64,000 nucleotides of DNA, taken from assembly GCF_028823635.1 (NCBI RefSeq), contig NZ_JAPEHU010000002.1:248001-312000 (forward strand), read 5' to 3'. This DNA is from Demequina sp. B12. GTDB taxonomy: Bacteria > Actinomycetota > Actinomycetes > Actinomycetales > Demequinaceae. The notes beneath the pieces are model-generated. The model was given only the letters and a program-made list of their open reading frames with translations, made no database searches and was not told the origin of the DNA. Each line of letters starts with the position of its first letter. Position 1 is the stretch's first letter. Both the position numbers and the translations under genes were made by a program. Of the stretch, positions 35,696 to 45,449 are shown in pieces.

Positions 35696-37897
35696 ATGTA
35701 CTCGCGTCTGTCTTGGTTGCGCCCCGTCGCGCTTCTTGTCGTCATCGTTGCTTGGCTTGCGGTGGGAGGTGCCGGCGGACAGACGTTCGGCAAGCTCTCC
35801 GATGTCCAGGAGAACGAAGCCTCGGCCTTCTTGCCGTCGTCCGCAGAGTCGACTCGTGCCGCTGAGCTGCAAAGCGAGTTCTCGCCTGTGACGGCGCTAC
35901 CTGGGATCTTCGTCGTGGACGGTGTTGAGTCCGCGTCAGATCTTGACGTGGTCAACCAGTTCATTGAAGACGTGGTCGCGGCTCCCATCGAAGGTGACGA
36001 GCAGGGACGCACCGTGGGCGACGTCCTGTCCCCGTCGGCAGTAGAGCAGATGCCGCAGGCTATCCCGTCAGAAGACGGTGAGGCCGTTCTGGTGGCTTTC
36101 AGCGTCGATGCGGCAGCCGCCGAGGAGAACGTGGGTGAAAGTGCCCTCGCCGAACTTGTCGCCACCACCATTCGTGCGACGTGGGCAGAGCAAGACACCG
36201 AGTTGAGTGGTCACCTCACTGGCGGTCTGGGTGTCCTTGCTGATCTGTTGGAAGCGTTTGCTGGCATCGACGGCATCTTGCTCGTGGTGGCGCTCGCCGT
36301 CGTGCTGGTGATTCTGCTGATCGTGTACCGCAGCCCCGTGCTGCCTTTGCTGGTCCTGTCGACGTCGATGATCGCTTTGACGGGCGCCATCCTCGCCGTC
36401 TACGCGATGGCCAAGGCAGACATCATCACTTTGAACGGTCAGTCACAAGGCATCATGTTCATCCTCGTCGTCGGTGCGACCACCGACTATGCGTTGCTCC
36501 TCGTAGCGCGCTATCGCGAAGAGTTGCTGCGCGTGCCGTCGCCCTACACCGCGATGGCACGCGCGTGGCGCCGGTCGGTCGAACCGATCGCCGCATCGGC
36601 CATCACCGTGATCTTGGGACTGCTGGTCCTGTTGCTGAGCGACTTGAAGTCCAACGCTGCGCTCGGGCCGGCAGGTGCCTTGGGTATCGCGGCAGCCTTG
36701 GTTGCGGCACTGACTCTGTTGCCGGCCCTTTTGCTCATCGGTGGCAAGCACGCCCGCGGTGTGTTCTGGCCTGCCATGCCGCGCTATGCCGGTGATGGTG
36801 CCGATGCCGCTGCTGAGGTCGACGCGGACCCCTCGCAGCGCCGAGGCTTCTGGCCCCGCATCGCCCGTGGCGTCGACGCTCACCCGCGTCGCACGTGGCT
36901 TGCCGCGGCAGCAGGACTAATCGTCTTGAGTGCCTTTGTTCCCACGTTCAAAGCGTCGGGTCTCGGCGAGCAGGAAGTGTTCACCAGGGACACGGATTCG
37001 GTGCTGGGCGTGGAGATTCTTGAGGAACATTTCGATGCCGGGGCGTCGTCGCCCATTCGTATCTTTGTCCCCGAGGACCAAGCCGATGCTGCTGTCGAGG
37101 CTGCTGGTGCCGTCGACGGTGTAGCGCAGGCATATCTGCTGACGCCCTCGGTCGCAGAAGGAGCGCCTCCTGGCGTGGTCCCGAACGAGGAACCCGTCGT
37201 CATCGATGGCACTGTTCAGGTGGTCGCCGTGACGGAGGTGTCGTCGAGCTCGAATGAGGCCGCCGATGTTGTTGCAGACGTTCGCGACGCGGTACACCCA
37301 CTTGGAGAGGACGTGTTGGTGGGTGGCGCGGCAGCTGAACAGCTTGACACACGCCTGACGACCCAGCGCGACACTCTGGTGATCTTGCCGACCATCTTGG
37401 CCGTGATCTTGCTGGTACTCGTGGCCCTCTTGCGAGCAGTCGTGGCACCGGTGCTGATTGTGCTGGCGAACATCTTGTCGTACGGAGCCGCGATTGGCCT
37501 GTCGGCGATCCTGTTCAACTGGGTGTTCGGCTTCCCTGGCTCGGACCCGTCTGTCCCGTTGCTGGGCTTTGTGTTCCTTGTCGCCTTGGGCGTGGATTAC
37601 TCGATCTTCCTGATGTCGAGGGCCCGCGAAGAATCCCTGGTACACGGCACCCGCGCGGGCACGCGGCGCGCGCTGGCTGTCACTGGTGGCGTCATCACCT
37701 CGGCAGGTATCGTCCTCGCCGCGACCTTTGCGGCACTCGGGGTGATTCCGCTGATCTTCCTGGCGCAGATTGCGGTGGTGGTCGGCGTCGGAGTGCTCAT
37801 CGATACGTTCGTGGTGCGCTCACTGCTCGTTCCCGGATTGGTGAGCGACATCGGGCGCCGATCCTGGTGGCCGTGGCAACGCTCCATCGCTGACTAG
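35696..37897 (+). CDS. MMPL/RND family membrane transporter
   Basis: A 733-residue transporter with two repeats of six membrane helices and a large exported domain after helix 1 and helix 7, the actinobacterial MMPL layout. The first repeat has [18 protein letters not shown], the second [16 protein letters not shown]; these carry the Asp-Tyr pairs used for proton relay. Substrates of this class are lipids or hydrophobic drugs. No dedicated regulator is adjacent. The ATG at 35696 follows a CATGCT box by 6 nt; ATG 35690 is possible. Confidence 0.87.
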   Translation: MYSRLSWLRPVALLVVIVAWLAVGGAGGQTFGKLSDVQENEASAFLPSSAESTRAAELQSEFSPVTALPGIFVVDGVESASDLDVVNQFIEDVVAAPIEGDEQGRTVGDVLSPSAVEQMPQAIPSEDGEAVLVAFSVDAAAAEENVGESALAELVATTIRATWAEQDTELSGHLTGGLGVLADLLEAFAGIDGILLVVALAVVLVILLIVYRSPVLPLLVLSTSMIALTGAILAVYAMAKADIITLNGQSQGIMFILVVGATTDYALLLVARYREELLRVPSPYTAMARAWRRSVEPIAASAITVILGLLVLLLSDLKSNAALGPAGALGIAAALVAALTLLPALLLIGGKHARGVFWPAMPRYAGDGADAAAEVDADPSQRRGFWPRIARGVDAHPRRTWLAAAAGLIVLSAFVPTFKASGLGEQEVFTRDTDSVLGVEILEEHFDAGASSPIRIFVPEDQADAAVEAAGAVDGVAQAYLLTPSVAEGAPPGVVPNEEPVVIDGTVQVVAVTEVSSSSNEAADVVADVRDAVHPLGEDVLVGGAAAEQLDTRLTTQRDTLVILPTILAVILLVLVALLRAVVAPVLIVLANILSYGAAIGLSAILFNWVFGFPGSDPSVPLLGFVFLVALGVDYSIFLMSRAREESLVHGTRAGTRRALAVTGGVITSAGIVLAATFAALGVIPLIFLAQIAVVVGVGVLIDTFVVRSLLVPGLVSDIGRRSWWPWQRSIAD

Positions 37898-37906
37898 GAG
37901 TAGCTT

Positions 37907-37943
37907 CTGGCAGGCAGACCCTCCCCGATGATCTGCCTGCCAG
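37907..37943. terminator. Hairpin after the MMPL gene
   Basis: A perfect 12-bp stem (CTGGCAGGCAGA, 37907-37918, with 37932-37943) lies 10 bp after the stop. There is no U tract, which is frequent in actinobacterial terminators. Confidence 0.5.
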
Positions 37944-38025
37944 CGGTGCACTGCACGTTCAGGGACTTCCCTTGAGCCTTGTGGATAACGCGTGACAGGC
38001 GTGAAGAACGCGGCACTGTGGAGGC

Positions 38026-39369
38026 ATGACTTCGCAGTCCTGCTTGCGCCGCGTCTTGGGATCTGGTGTTGACCTCGAGAAGCGTGCCCGCGCACGTGCC
38101 GCACGGCTCGCCGAACTCGATCATCCGGGCGTGCTGGCTCCTGACCGCATCGAAGTCGAAGCCAGCGGTGAGGTGGTCGCGTATCTTCCGGTCGTTAAGG
38201 GCCGTGACATGGCCGAGCTCTCGCGAGAACGGGCGCCCCTCACGGCCGGTGAACTGGTGTGGTGGGGGCAGCAGGTCGCACAGGGCCTGGCCGCGCTTCA
38301 CGCGCACGGACTCATCCACGGTGATCTGTCGCCACGCAACATCGTCGTGGGGAGCAGCGAGGTCACTCTGGTGGACACGATGGCCGCCGTACTCGACTCT
38401 GAACGCGGCACCATCGGGTTTCGCGCCCCAGAAGTCGTAGCAGGGGAGCCTTGCGAAGCCAGTGACGTGTATGCCCTAGGCCGTCTGTTGAAGTGGTGCG
38501 CTGATGACGACGCTGGTGAACGTGCCGCAGGTGTCATCACAGCGATGACGTCCCCGACTCCGCAACACCGTCCGCTCATGGTCAACGTTCCCTCGCTCCT
38601 GAGCGAGATCGCGCCTGCCCACCCACTTTCTCAATCCGCCCCGGTCGATGTCGCCAGCGCGCTACGCAGCGGCGCCCAGGAACACACCGTCAGGATGGCG
38701 CGAGGCCGAGCCTGGAGAGCCCGAACGTGGGCGTTGCGGGCCGGAGTGGGGGTAGCGGGACTCAGTCTGATAGCCGCCCTGTGGTGGGGTGCGACGTCCC
38801 TGTTCGGCGACGATTCACTGCTGGCACGCGACACCGCGCCTGTCGCGTCGCCATCTCACGCCGTACCTTCCACGACCCCACTCGTGACGGCCCCAGAGCC
38901 GTCGCAACCAGATGCGGTTGTCGCCACCGCCGCTGCAGACCTCACCAAGGCACGGTTCGCTGCCCTCGCGGCAGCAAACGGCGCCGCGCTCCGTGCCACT
39001 GTCGCAGGGGACAGTAGCTTTGCTGACGGTGTGCGCGCCCAGGCGGAGGACCTCGACAGTGGAGATCTCTCTTACGAGGGCCTCCAGGTCAGCGAGATCG
39101 AGGCTCGCACCGCCCACGTGGGTTCCGAATCGGCGCAAGTGCGCGTCTCTTACGTCGTGTCGGAACACCGCGTGCGCAAGCGTGATGCGGTCACAGGGGA
39201 GGAGACGGTGACCCCGAAAGCGGAAGCAAGCGAAGCGGTCATGCTCACACTCGATCGCTCCGCGGATACTGACAGCGAGCTCACGTTTTTGTGGCGAGTG
39301 GTAGGAGCTGTCCCGGCTCCCCTAGAGGAGACTTCCGCGCCGGAACAGGGCCCAGTCGCGGCGGGGTAG
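38026..39369 (+). CDS. Membrane protein with degenerate Ser/Thr kinase domain
   Basis: A 447-residue protein. Residues about 80-210 look like a protein-kinase C-lobe: HGDLSPRN (catalytic loop, 98-105), LVDTMAA in place of DFG (Asp117 kept), FRAPEV at 132-137, and a DVYALGRLL segment. The N-lobe is reduced to about 65 residues with only a trace of a glycine loop (VLGSGVD) and no recognisable ATP-binding lysine. A membrane helix (about 240-260) leads to an exported domain of about 180 residues. The ATG has CACTGT 6 nt upstream and GGAGG one base before it. Probably a pseudokinase. Confidence 0.75.
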   Translation: MTSQSCLRRVLGSGVDLEKRARARAARLAELDHPGVLAPDRIEVEASGEVVAYLPVVKGRDMAELSRERAPLTAGELVWWGQQVAQGLAALHAHGLIHGDLSPRNIVVGSSEVTLVDTMAAVLDSERGTIGFRAPEVVAGEPCEASDVYALGRLLKWCADDDAGERAAGVITAMTSPTPQHRPLMVNVPSLLSEIAPAHPLSQSAPVDVASALRSGAQEHTVRMARGRAWRARTWALRAGVGVAGLSLIAALWWGATSLFGDDSLLARDTAPVASPSHAVPSTTPLVTAPEPSQPDAVVATAAADLTKARFAALAAANGAALRATVAGDSSFADGVRAQAEDLDSGDLSYEGLQVSEIEARTAHVGSESAQVRVSYVVSEHRVRKRDAVTGEETVTPKAEASEAVMLTLDRSADTDSELTFLWRVVGAVPAPLEETSAPEQGPVAAG

Positions 39370-39384
39370 ATCAGAAAAGGCGCT

Positions 39385-40275
39385 CTACACGCCTTCCATG
39401 ACCCAGTTCGCCGCGCTGGTGATTTCCGGGTGGTCCCAGGTGAATCCCAAGCGGTTCAACACTCCAGGCTTCGCCAACTGGCTTGACAACAGATCCTCGG
39501 CGGCCGGTCCTACCGCGGCACGCATAGCCCACGCTGGAACAGGGAACGCCGTGCCCTTGTCAGCTGCCGCCGCCATGACGCGAATGAACTCTCGATCCTT
39601 GACAGCAATAGGGGCGATGATGTTGGCCGGGCCCTCGTGATCCGAGTCCATGAGGAACCGTAGCGCCCTGACATCATCGTGCAGGGAGATCCACGAATGC
39701 CACGCCTCACCGCTGCCGAACCGAGACAGTAGGCCACGCTGAACCAGGGGGAGTAGCCGCGCGGCGAAGCCTCCGTGAGGTGCCAGCACCAGACCTGTCC
39801 GGCACCACACCGTACGGATACCCGCCTCGAGGGCAGGCTTGGCTGCAGCTTCCCACTGGGTAACGATGCTTGCGAGCAAGGTGTCGCCGGGCGCAGAGCG
39901 CTCCGTCAGCGTTTCGTTTCCGCGCGCACCGTAGTAGCCCATCGCTGAGCCTTGGAGCAGTACTCCGCTAAATGCGGCGTCACGCAGGCCGCGCACAAGA
40001 GTGCCGGTGGCGCCAAGGCGGGACTGCAACACGACTCCGGCGTACGTGGTCGTCAGTCGTTTGTCGCCAATCGATGCACCGGCGAGGTTGACGACGGCGT
40101 CCGCACTGGCAAGTAGTTCAACGTCAACGTGTCCGCCTTGCGGGTCCCACATTGACTCATCTGGGGCGCGAACCTCGCGCCGCACCAGGGAAATGGTCTC
40201 GTGGCCGTCCGACCTCAACGACTCCTGCAGAGCAGTGCCGATGAGGCCGGACGAACCAGCGATGACGATGCGCAT
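39385..40275 (-). CDS. TIGR01777 family epimerase-like protein
   Basis: A 296-residue extended SDR protein with a Rossmann loop IAGSSGLIGTAL and the TIGR01777 segments DAVVNLAGASIGDKRLT, LQGSAMGYYGARG and the C-terminal DUF1731-like domain (GKGTAFPVPAWAMR...LLSSQLAKPGVLNRLGF). The family is related to cell-division inhibitor SulA of cyanobacteria in name only; its reaction is unknown. It sits 6 bp after sucB, as Rv2216 beside dlaT. Confidence 0.85.
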   Translation of the reverse strand: MRIVIAGSSGLIGTALQESLRSDGHETISLVRREVRAPDESMWDPQGGHVDVELLASADAVVNLAGASIGDKRLTTTYAGVVLQSRLGATGTLVRGLRDAAFSGVLLQGSAMGYYGARGNETLTERSAPGDTLLASIVTQWEAAAKPALEAGIRTVWCRTGLVLAPHGGFAARLLPLVQRGLLSRFGSGEAWHSWISLHDDVRALRFLMDSDHEGPANIIAPIAVKDREFIRVMAAAADKGTAFPVPAWAMRAAVGPAAEDLLSSQLAKPGVLNRLGFTWDHPEITSAANWVMEGV

Positions 40276-40281
40276 TGCGCT

Positions 40282-42039
40282 TTACAGGCCAACCTCGGAC
40301 TCGAAGGCACCCTCTTCGATGCGCTTCTTCACCGTCTGCAGGAAGCGGGCGGCGTCCGCGCCATCCACGATGCGGTGATCGTAGGACAGCGGCAGGTAGA
40401 CCATGGGACGGATCGAGATCACGTCTTCACCGTTCGGTCCGGTCACCACCACGGGGCGCTTGATGATGGCGCAGGTAGCGAGGATACCGACCTGGGGGCT
40501 CGGCACGATCGGGGTGTCGTGCAGCGTGCCTCCCGAACCCGTGTTCGTGACCGAGAACGTTCCTCCGGAGATCTCGTCAGCCTTGAGACCGCCCGTGCGT
40601 GCGCGCTCCGCGAGGTCAGCGATGGCCTTGGCGTGCTCGGCCACCGTCTTGTCCTCAGCCTTGTGCATCGTGGGAAGCATCAGGCCCTTGTCGGTGTCCA
40701 CTGCCAGCGACAGGTTGACCGAGTCGTGGTAGACGATCGAGTCGCCGTCGACGGACGCGTTGAGGAATGCGTGCTCGGCAAGTGCTTCCGAGACTGCACG
40801 GGTGAAGAACGGCAGGAAGGTGAGCTTGACGCCTTCGCGCTCCTGGAAGGAGTTCTTGGCCTTGTTGCGCAGCGCCCAGATCTTGGAGCAGTCGACCTCA
40901 ACGACGGATGTGAGCTGCGCCATGCCGTGCAGCGATTCCATCATCTTGTCCGACGTGATCTTGCGAATGCGGCTCATCTTGACTGACGTGCCACGCAGCT
41001 CCGACACCTTCGGTGCAGCGGGTGCTGCGGCGGCCGGGGCCGCTGCAGGTGCCGCAGGCGCAGGTGTTGCCGCTGCAGGTGCAGCCTCGGCTGCGGCGAG
41101 CACATCTTCCTTGCGGATGCGGCCGCCTACGCCGGAACCGGCCAACTGGCCCAGGTCCACGCCGCGCTCCTTGGCGAGCTTGCGCACAATCGGAGTGACG
41201 TAGCCCGAGGCGTCGGTTTCGGTGCCAGCCTGCGGTGTCGCGGGTGCTGCGGGTGCTGCAGCGGGCGCCGACGCAGGAGCCGGTGCCGATGCGGGAGCCG
41301 GTGTCGGCTCAGCCGGAGCGGCAGGTGCGCTTTCCGCGGCGGGCTGCGCTGCGGGTGCGGGTTCCTGTGCCGGTGCTGCGGCGGGTGCTGCGCCTGCTTC
41401 GCCGATGCGAGCCAGGACTGCGCCGACCTCGACGGTCTCGTCTTCGTCCACGAGGATCTCGTTCAGAGTTCCGGCGAACGGCGAGGGGATCTCGGTGTCG
41501 ACCTTGTCAGTGGAGACCTCGAGCAGTGGCTCGTCGACCTCGACGGTGTCGCCGACAGACTTCAGCCAGCGGGTAACGGTGCCTTCGGTGACGGATTCAC
41601 CGAGGGCAGGCAGCGTCACCTCATCGCCACCGCCCGCGGGAGCGGCTGCAGGTGCTGCAGCAGAGGCGGCGGCTTCCTGTGCCGATGCCGGGGTGGGCTG
41701 CGGTGCAGGTGCCGACTGTGCAGGCGTGACAGGTGCGCTTTCCGCGGCGGGCTGCGCTGCGGGTGCGGGTTCCTGTGCCGGTGCTGCGGCGGGTGCTGCG
41801 CCTGCTTCGCCGATGCGAGCCAGGACTGCGCCGACCTCGACGGTCTCGTCTTCGTCCACGAGGATCTCGTTCAGAGTTCCGGCGAACGGCGAGGGGATCT
41901 CGGTGTCGACCTTGTCAGTGGAGACCTCGAGCAGTGGCTCGTCGACCTCGACGGTGTCGCCGACAGACTTCAGCCAGCGGGTAACGGTGCCTTCGGTGAC
42001 GGATTCACCGAGGGCAGGGAGAGTGACATCGTTGCTCAT
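40282..42039 (-). CDS. sucB: Dihydrolipoamide acyltransferase E2 with two lipoyl domains
   Basis: A 585-residue E2. Two N-terminal lipoyl domains share [14 protein letters not shown] with the lipoylated lysine, separated by Ala/Pro linkers. Then come a subunit-binding domain ([18 protein letters not shown]) and a catalytic domain with [15 protein letters not shown] (active-site His and Asp). In actinobacteria this protein serves both pyruvate and 2-oxoglutarate dehydrogenase. The repeats encoding the lipoyl domains are identical in DNA over 289 bp (41322-41610 and 41730-42018). ATG 42039 follows GGAAGG. lpdA is 20 bp upstream in the same operon. Confidence 0.95.
   Translation of the reverse strand: MSNDVTLPALGESVTEGTVTRWLKSVGDTVEVDEPLLEVSTDKVDTEIPSPFAGTLNEILVDEDETVEVGAVLARIGEAGAAPAAAPAQEPAPAAQPAAESAPVTPAQSAPAPQPTPASAQEAAASAAAPAAAPAGGGDEVTLPALGESVTEGTVTRWLKSVGDTVEVDEPLLEVSTDKVDTEIPSPFAGTLNEILVDEDETVEVGAVLARIGEAGAAPAAAPAQEPAPAAQPAAESAPAAPAEPTPAPASAPAPASAPAAAPAAPATPQAGTETDASGYVTPIVRKLAKERGVDLGQLAGSGVGGRIRKEDVLAAAEAAPAAATPAPAAPAAAPAAAAPAAPKVSELRGTSVKMSRIRKITSDKMMESLHGMAQLTSVVEVDCSKIWALRNKAKNSFQEREGVKLTFLPFFTRAVSEALAEHAFLNASVDGDSIVYHDSVNLSLAVDTDKGLMLPTMHKAEDKTVAEHAKAIADLAERARTGGLKADEISGGTFSVTNTGSGGTLHDTPIVPSPQVGILATCAIIKRPVVVTGPNGEDVISIRPMVYLPLSYDHRIVDGADAARFLQTVKKRIEEGAFESEVGL
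41322..41610 (-). repeat. Perfect direct repeat, copy 1 (lipoyl domain 2 of sucB)
   Basis: This 289-bp tract is identical to 41730-42018. The offset is 408 bp (136 codons), so frame is kept. Identity includes third codon positions and part of the Ala/Pro linker. Confidence 0.92.
41730..42018 (-). repeat. Perfect direct repeat, copy 2 (lipoyl domain 1 of sucB)
   Basis: Partner of 41322-41610. The repeat ends within the codons for VTLPALGE near the N-terminus, so the first few codons differ between copies. Confidence 0.92.
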
Positions 42040-42059
42040 GTGAGAGTTGCCTTCCGGGA

Positions 42060-43445
42060 TCAGTCGTGAGCGTGAAGGGGCTTACCGGCAAGCGCGAGGT
42101 GCGCTTCTCCGAGAGCCTCGTTCTGGGTGGGGTGAGCGTGAATGAGGGGAGCAACATCTTCGGGGTGTGCGTCCCAGCTGACGATGAGCTGTGCTTCACC
42201 GATCTGCTCGCCCACGCGAGCGCCGAGCATGTGAACTCCGACGACCGGTCCGTTCTTCACCCGGACCAACTTGACGAAGCCCTGCGTGCCCAGGATCTGG
42301 CTCTTGCCGTTGCCACCAAGGTTGTACTCGAGAGCCTCGACAGCATCGGCCCCATGCACTTCCTTGGCCTTGGCTTCGGTGAGGCCCACCGAAGCAACTT
42401 CCGGCTCGCAGTAGGTCACGCGCGGGATGTTTGCTTCGACAATGGGCTGGGGGCTGAGACCGGCAATGGTCTCCGCGACAAAGATTCCCTGCGCGAAGCC
42501 ACGGTGCGCGAGCTGAAGGCCAGGAACAATGTCGCCCGCAGCGTAGATGTTTGCGACGCCGGTGTGCAGACGCTCGTCGGTCAACACAAAGCCGCGGTCC
42601 ATGCGGATGCCCTGCTCTTCGTAGCCAAGGCCGGTGGTGCGGGGGCCACGGCCCACGGCGACGAGGAGAAGTTCGGCTTCGAGAACCGTGCCGTCTTCGA
42701 GCGAGACGCGCACACCGTTGTCGTGCTGCTCCACGCCCTGGAACTTCACTCCGACCTTGAAGTTGATCTTGCGCTTGCGGAATGCGCGCTCCAGACCCTT
42801 CGACAGGGCCTCGTCCTCGTTGGGTGCCAGGTGCGGCAAACCTTCAACGATGGTGACCTCGGAACCGAAGGACGTCCACACAGAAGCGAACTCGACACCG
42901 ATCACACCGCCACCGAGCACGATGGCCGACTTGGGGACCACATCGAGGTTGAGGGCCTGGTCTGACGTCATCACGCGTCCGCCGATCTCAAGACCGGGGA
43001 GCGAACGGGCGTAGGAGCCGGTCGCGAGCAAGATGTTCTTGCCGGTGTAGCGCTCACCACGAACCTCGATGGCGTCGGGGCCGACGAGCGTTCCATGGCC
43101 CTCGATCACGACAACCTTGCGGCTCTTGATCAGGCCCTGGAGGCCCTTGTAGAGGCGGTCAATGACACCCTGCTTGTAGGAGTTCACGACAGACATGTCG
43201 ATGCTCTCGAGGGTGGTGTTCACACCGTACTTGGCGCCTTCGCGTGCATTGTCAGCAAGTTCAGCTGAGTGCAGGAGCGCCTTGGTGGGGATACATCCAT
43301 TGTGCAGGCAGGTGCCGCCGACCTTGGACTCTTCGATCAGTCCAACGGTGAGGCCGAGCTGTGCGGCGCGCAGGGCAGCGGCGTAACCGCCGGAACCTCC
43401 GCCAAGGATGAGTAGGTCAAACGAGCGTGGGGTGGACTCGGTCAC
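42060..43445 (-). CDS. lpdA: Dihydrolipoamide dehydrogenase
   Basis: A 461-residue flavoenzyme that reoxidises lipoyl groups of E2. FAD loop [17 protein letters not shown], redox disulfide [20 protein letters not shown] loop [16 protein letters not shown] and C-terminal His-Glu pair ([13 protein letters not shown]). GTG 43445 has AAGGAG 9 bp upstream, and the open frame continues upstream. First gene of the lpdA-sucB operon. Confidence 0.96.
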   Translation of the reverse strand: MTESTPRSFDLLILGGGSGGYAAALRAAQLGLTVGLIEESKVGGTCLHNGCIPTKALLHSAELADNAREGAKYGVNTTLESIDMSVVNSYKQGVIDRLYKGLQGLIKSRKVVVIEGHGTLVGPDAIEVRGERYTGKNILLATGSYARSLPGLEIGGRVMTSDQALNLDVVPKSAIVLGGGVIGVEFASVWTSFGSEVTIVEGLPHLAPNEDEALSKGLERAFRKRKINFKVGVKFQGVEQHDNGVRVSLEDGTVLEAELLLVAVGRGPRTTGLGYEEQGIRMDRGFVLTDERLHTGVANIYAAGDIVPGLQLAHRGFAQGIFVAETIAGLSPQPIVEANIPRVTYCEPEVASVGLTEAKAKEVHGADAVEALEYNLGGNGKSQILGTQGFVKLVRVKNGPVVGVHMLGARVGEQIGEAQLIVSWDAHPEDVAPLIHAHPTQNEALGEAHLALAGKPLHAHD

Positions 43446-43537
43446 TATGCAGTACTCCTTGTGAGGATGTGGGTCAATGTCCATCTTGCCACTGGTGAGC
43501 GTAGGCGTTTGCACCGACGCGTGACTACCCTGGTTCC

Positions 43538-43870
43538 ATGAGTTTCTTTTCTCGCATGTTTGGGTCAAAGAAGACTGAACCAGACGCCGGTACGGGGTCG
43601 AAGCAGGCCCGGGCCGAAACGGTGTCGCATCTCAAAGCTTTTGTGAGTGAGCGGCAGGGGTGTGAAGCCTTCATCGAACCGCCCACGCGAGTGACGCAGA
43701 CGACGATGGTGGTGGTGGCCGACACGGGGGAGTGGACTCGCCGTCGAGTCCCAGATCAGGCCACGGCGAAGAAGCTTGCCGCCCAGTTGGGGATTCCGTC
43801 CTTTGACGTCAACCTCTCCGGGTATCCCTCACGGATGCGTGAGTGGAACCAGCGCAACCGCAAGGGTTGA
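43538..43870 (+). CDS. Conserved actinobacterial protein of unknown function
   Basis: A 110-residue soluble protein with a short basic N-terminus (MSFFSRMFGSKK) and a folded core: CEAFIEPPTRVTQTTMVVVAD, TGEWTRRRVPDQATAKKLA and the C-terminal FDVNLSGYPSRMREWN. Similar small proteins occur beside lpdA or pepA in related genomes and are sometimes called oxidoreductase without evidence. No metal or redox motif is visible. No ribosome site; TACCCT at 43526-43531 lies 6 nt before ATG. Confidence 0.75.
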   Translation: MSFFSRMFGSKKTEPDAGTGSKQARAETVSHLKAFVSERQGCEAFIEPPTRVTQTTMVVVADTGEWTRRRVPDQATAKKLAAQLGIPSFDVNLSGYPSRMREWNQRNRKG

Positions 43871-43915
43871 CCGGGGCGCACACGTGCCGTGCCGCCGGTG
43901 AGGCGCGTGGCACAC

Positions 43916-43955
43916 GGTGAAGGCCCGGTCTCTGCGAGGAGACCGGGCCTTCACC
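43916..43955. terminator. Bidirectional terminator between the conserved gene and pepA
   Basis: A perfect 17-bp stem (GGTGAAGGCCCGGTCTC, 43916-43932, with 43939-43955) and a 6-nt loop between convergent genes. No long U tract on either strand. Confidence 0.75.
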
Positions 43956-43977
43956 ATGTCAAGCAAGGTGCGGTCGG

Positions 43978-45417
43978 CTACCCCTGAGCGCGCGTCTCAA
44001 GGAATCGCAGCATGGTACGGACCGATGCGCCGGTGGAACCTGCGGGGTTGTGTCCCCACGGAGCGCCTTCGTTGAACGCGGGACGTGCGATGTCCAAGTG
44101 TGCCCAAGGCGTGTCGCCCACGAACTCCTGGAGGAAAAGGCCTGCTGACAGCATGCCGCCGGCGGGCTCGCCGATGTTCTGCATGTCTGCGACCTTGGAG
44201 TCCAGGCTGTCGCGAAGGTGTGCCGGAAGCGGCATAGGCCAGAAGGCTTCGTCAGCTGCGTCGGCAGCGGCCACGACCTCGGAACGAATCGCCTCGTCAC
44301 CCATGACGGCAGACGTGCGGGTTCCGAGCGCAACGCCCTGAGCGCCCGTGAGGGTGGCGATGTCGAGGACCGCGTCAGGGTTCTCCTCGATAGCGCGGGC
44401 CAGACCATCAGCCATGACGAGGCGTCCCTCGGCGTCCGTGTTCATCACCTCGACGGTCTTGCCGCCGTAGATGCGGATCACGTCGGAAGGACGCTGGGCG
44501 GTGCCGGAAGGCATGTTCTCCGCCAGGCAGAGCCAGCCAGTGACCTTGACGTTCAGCTTCAGCTGCGCGGCCGCGAGAACAATGTGCAGGACGGCTGCTG
44601 CGCCGGACATGTCCGACTTCATCGTCTCCATGCCCTTCGGCGGCTTCAGCGAGATGCCGCCGGTGTCGAAGGTGATGCCCTTGCCGACCAGCGCAACGTG
44701 TGAAGTTGCGGTTTCGGGCGCCCATTCCACCTTGACCAGGCGGGGCAGGCGCGAGGAGCCCATACCCACGGCAAGGATGCCGCCGAAGCCTTCGTCGGCG
44801 AGCTGCTGGGGCTCCCAGGTGGTGACGTTGACGCCCAACTGTTCGCCGTAGGACTGCGCCACTTCTGCGACAGCCGCCGGGAACATGTCGAGCGGGGGAG
44901 TGTTCACCAGGTCGCGGGTGCCTGCCACGGCAGCGGCGACGATGCGTGCGCGCTCGATCGCAGGGTCAGAAGCGCCCGCGAGGAGCCAGGTCGCGCCTTC
45001 GTAGGATGCGAGCTTTTCGTCGGACTTGTACTCGTTGAAGGTGTAGGAACCCAGGATGGCTCCTTCACCAACGGCGGCGGCCGTGGCGTCATCGGTGGTC
45101 GGAAGAGCCAGGATGACGGTCTCGGGGCGCGTACCGACGGCCCTTGAGGCGGCTCCTGCGGCTTCACGCAGGTGGCCTTCCGAGCCATCGCCAATGCCGA
45201 CGAGGACAACACGCTTGGCCGCCACGTCGAGACCGGGCAGCACGGTGACTGCGCCCAGCTTCGCCTTGGGCTCAAGAGCGGTCGCGGTGGTGGCGATTGC
45301 GGTGCGGACGTCCTCCGGGAGGAGAGCGTGTGAGGTGACGTCGCCGTCGAACCCAAGGATGAGGGCGTCGGCGTCGATCGTGGAAACGATGTCGCTTGTG
45401 GCGTTCAATGAGGTCAT
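43978..45417 (-). CDS. pepA: Leucyl aminopeptidase (M17)
   Basis: A 479-residue two-metal aminopeptidase. Metal ligands lie in LVGKGITFDTGGISLKP, MKSDMSGAAAV and VMNTDAEGRLVMADGL; the last also holds the bicarbonate-binding arginine. It releases N-terminal residues from peptides and belongs to cytosolic peptide turnover. There is no ribosome site; TAAGGT at 45429-45424 is 6 nt before ATG. It is divergent from pyrD with only 32 bp between start codons. Confidence 0.94.
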   Translation of the reverse strand: MTSLNATSDIVSTIDADALILGFDGDVTSHALLPEDVRTAIATTATALEPKAKLGAVTVLPGLDVAAKRVVLVGIGDGSEGHLREAAGAASRAVGTRPETVILALPTTDDATAAAVGEGAILGSYTFNEYKSDEKLASYEGATWLLAGASDPAIERARIVAAAVAGTRDLVNTPPLDMFPAAVAEVAQSYGEQLGVNVTTWEPQQLADEGFGGILAVGMGSSRLPRLVKVEWAPETATSHVALVGKGITFDTGGISLKPPKGMETMKSDMSGAAAVLHIVLAAAQLKLNVKVTGWLCLAENMPSGTAQRPSDVIRIYGGKTVEVMNTDAEGRLVMADGLARAIEENPDAVLDIATLTGAQGVALGTRTSAVMGDEAIRSEVVAAADAADEAFWPMPLPAHLRDSLDSKVADMQNIGEPAGGMLSAGLFLQEFVGDTPWAHLDIARPAFNEGAPWGHNPAGSTGASVRTMLRFLETRAQG

Positions 45418-45449
45418 GTGTCGACCTTATCTCGCGATAAGTTGTCCGC
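45418..45449. promoter_or_regulatory. Back-to-back leaderless promoters of pepA and pyrD
   Basis: Both start codons flank 32 bp. Minus strand: TAAGGT (45429-45424), 6 nt, ATG of pepA. Plus strand: TAAGTT (45438-45443), 6 nt, GTG of pyrD. Eight bp separate the boxes, and arms CTTATC/GATAAG form an inverted repeat. Neither gene has a ribosome site. The same geometry occurs at 54293-54324. Confidence 0.6.

Noticed and set aside
41222-42043. A 273-codon open frame antisense to sucB, rich in Ala and Gly
   Set aside because: It arises from the Ala/Pro-rich linkers and high GC codon use of sucB on the other strand; its periodic content mirrors the lipoyl repeats.
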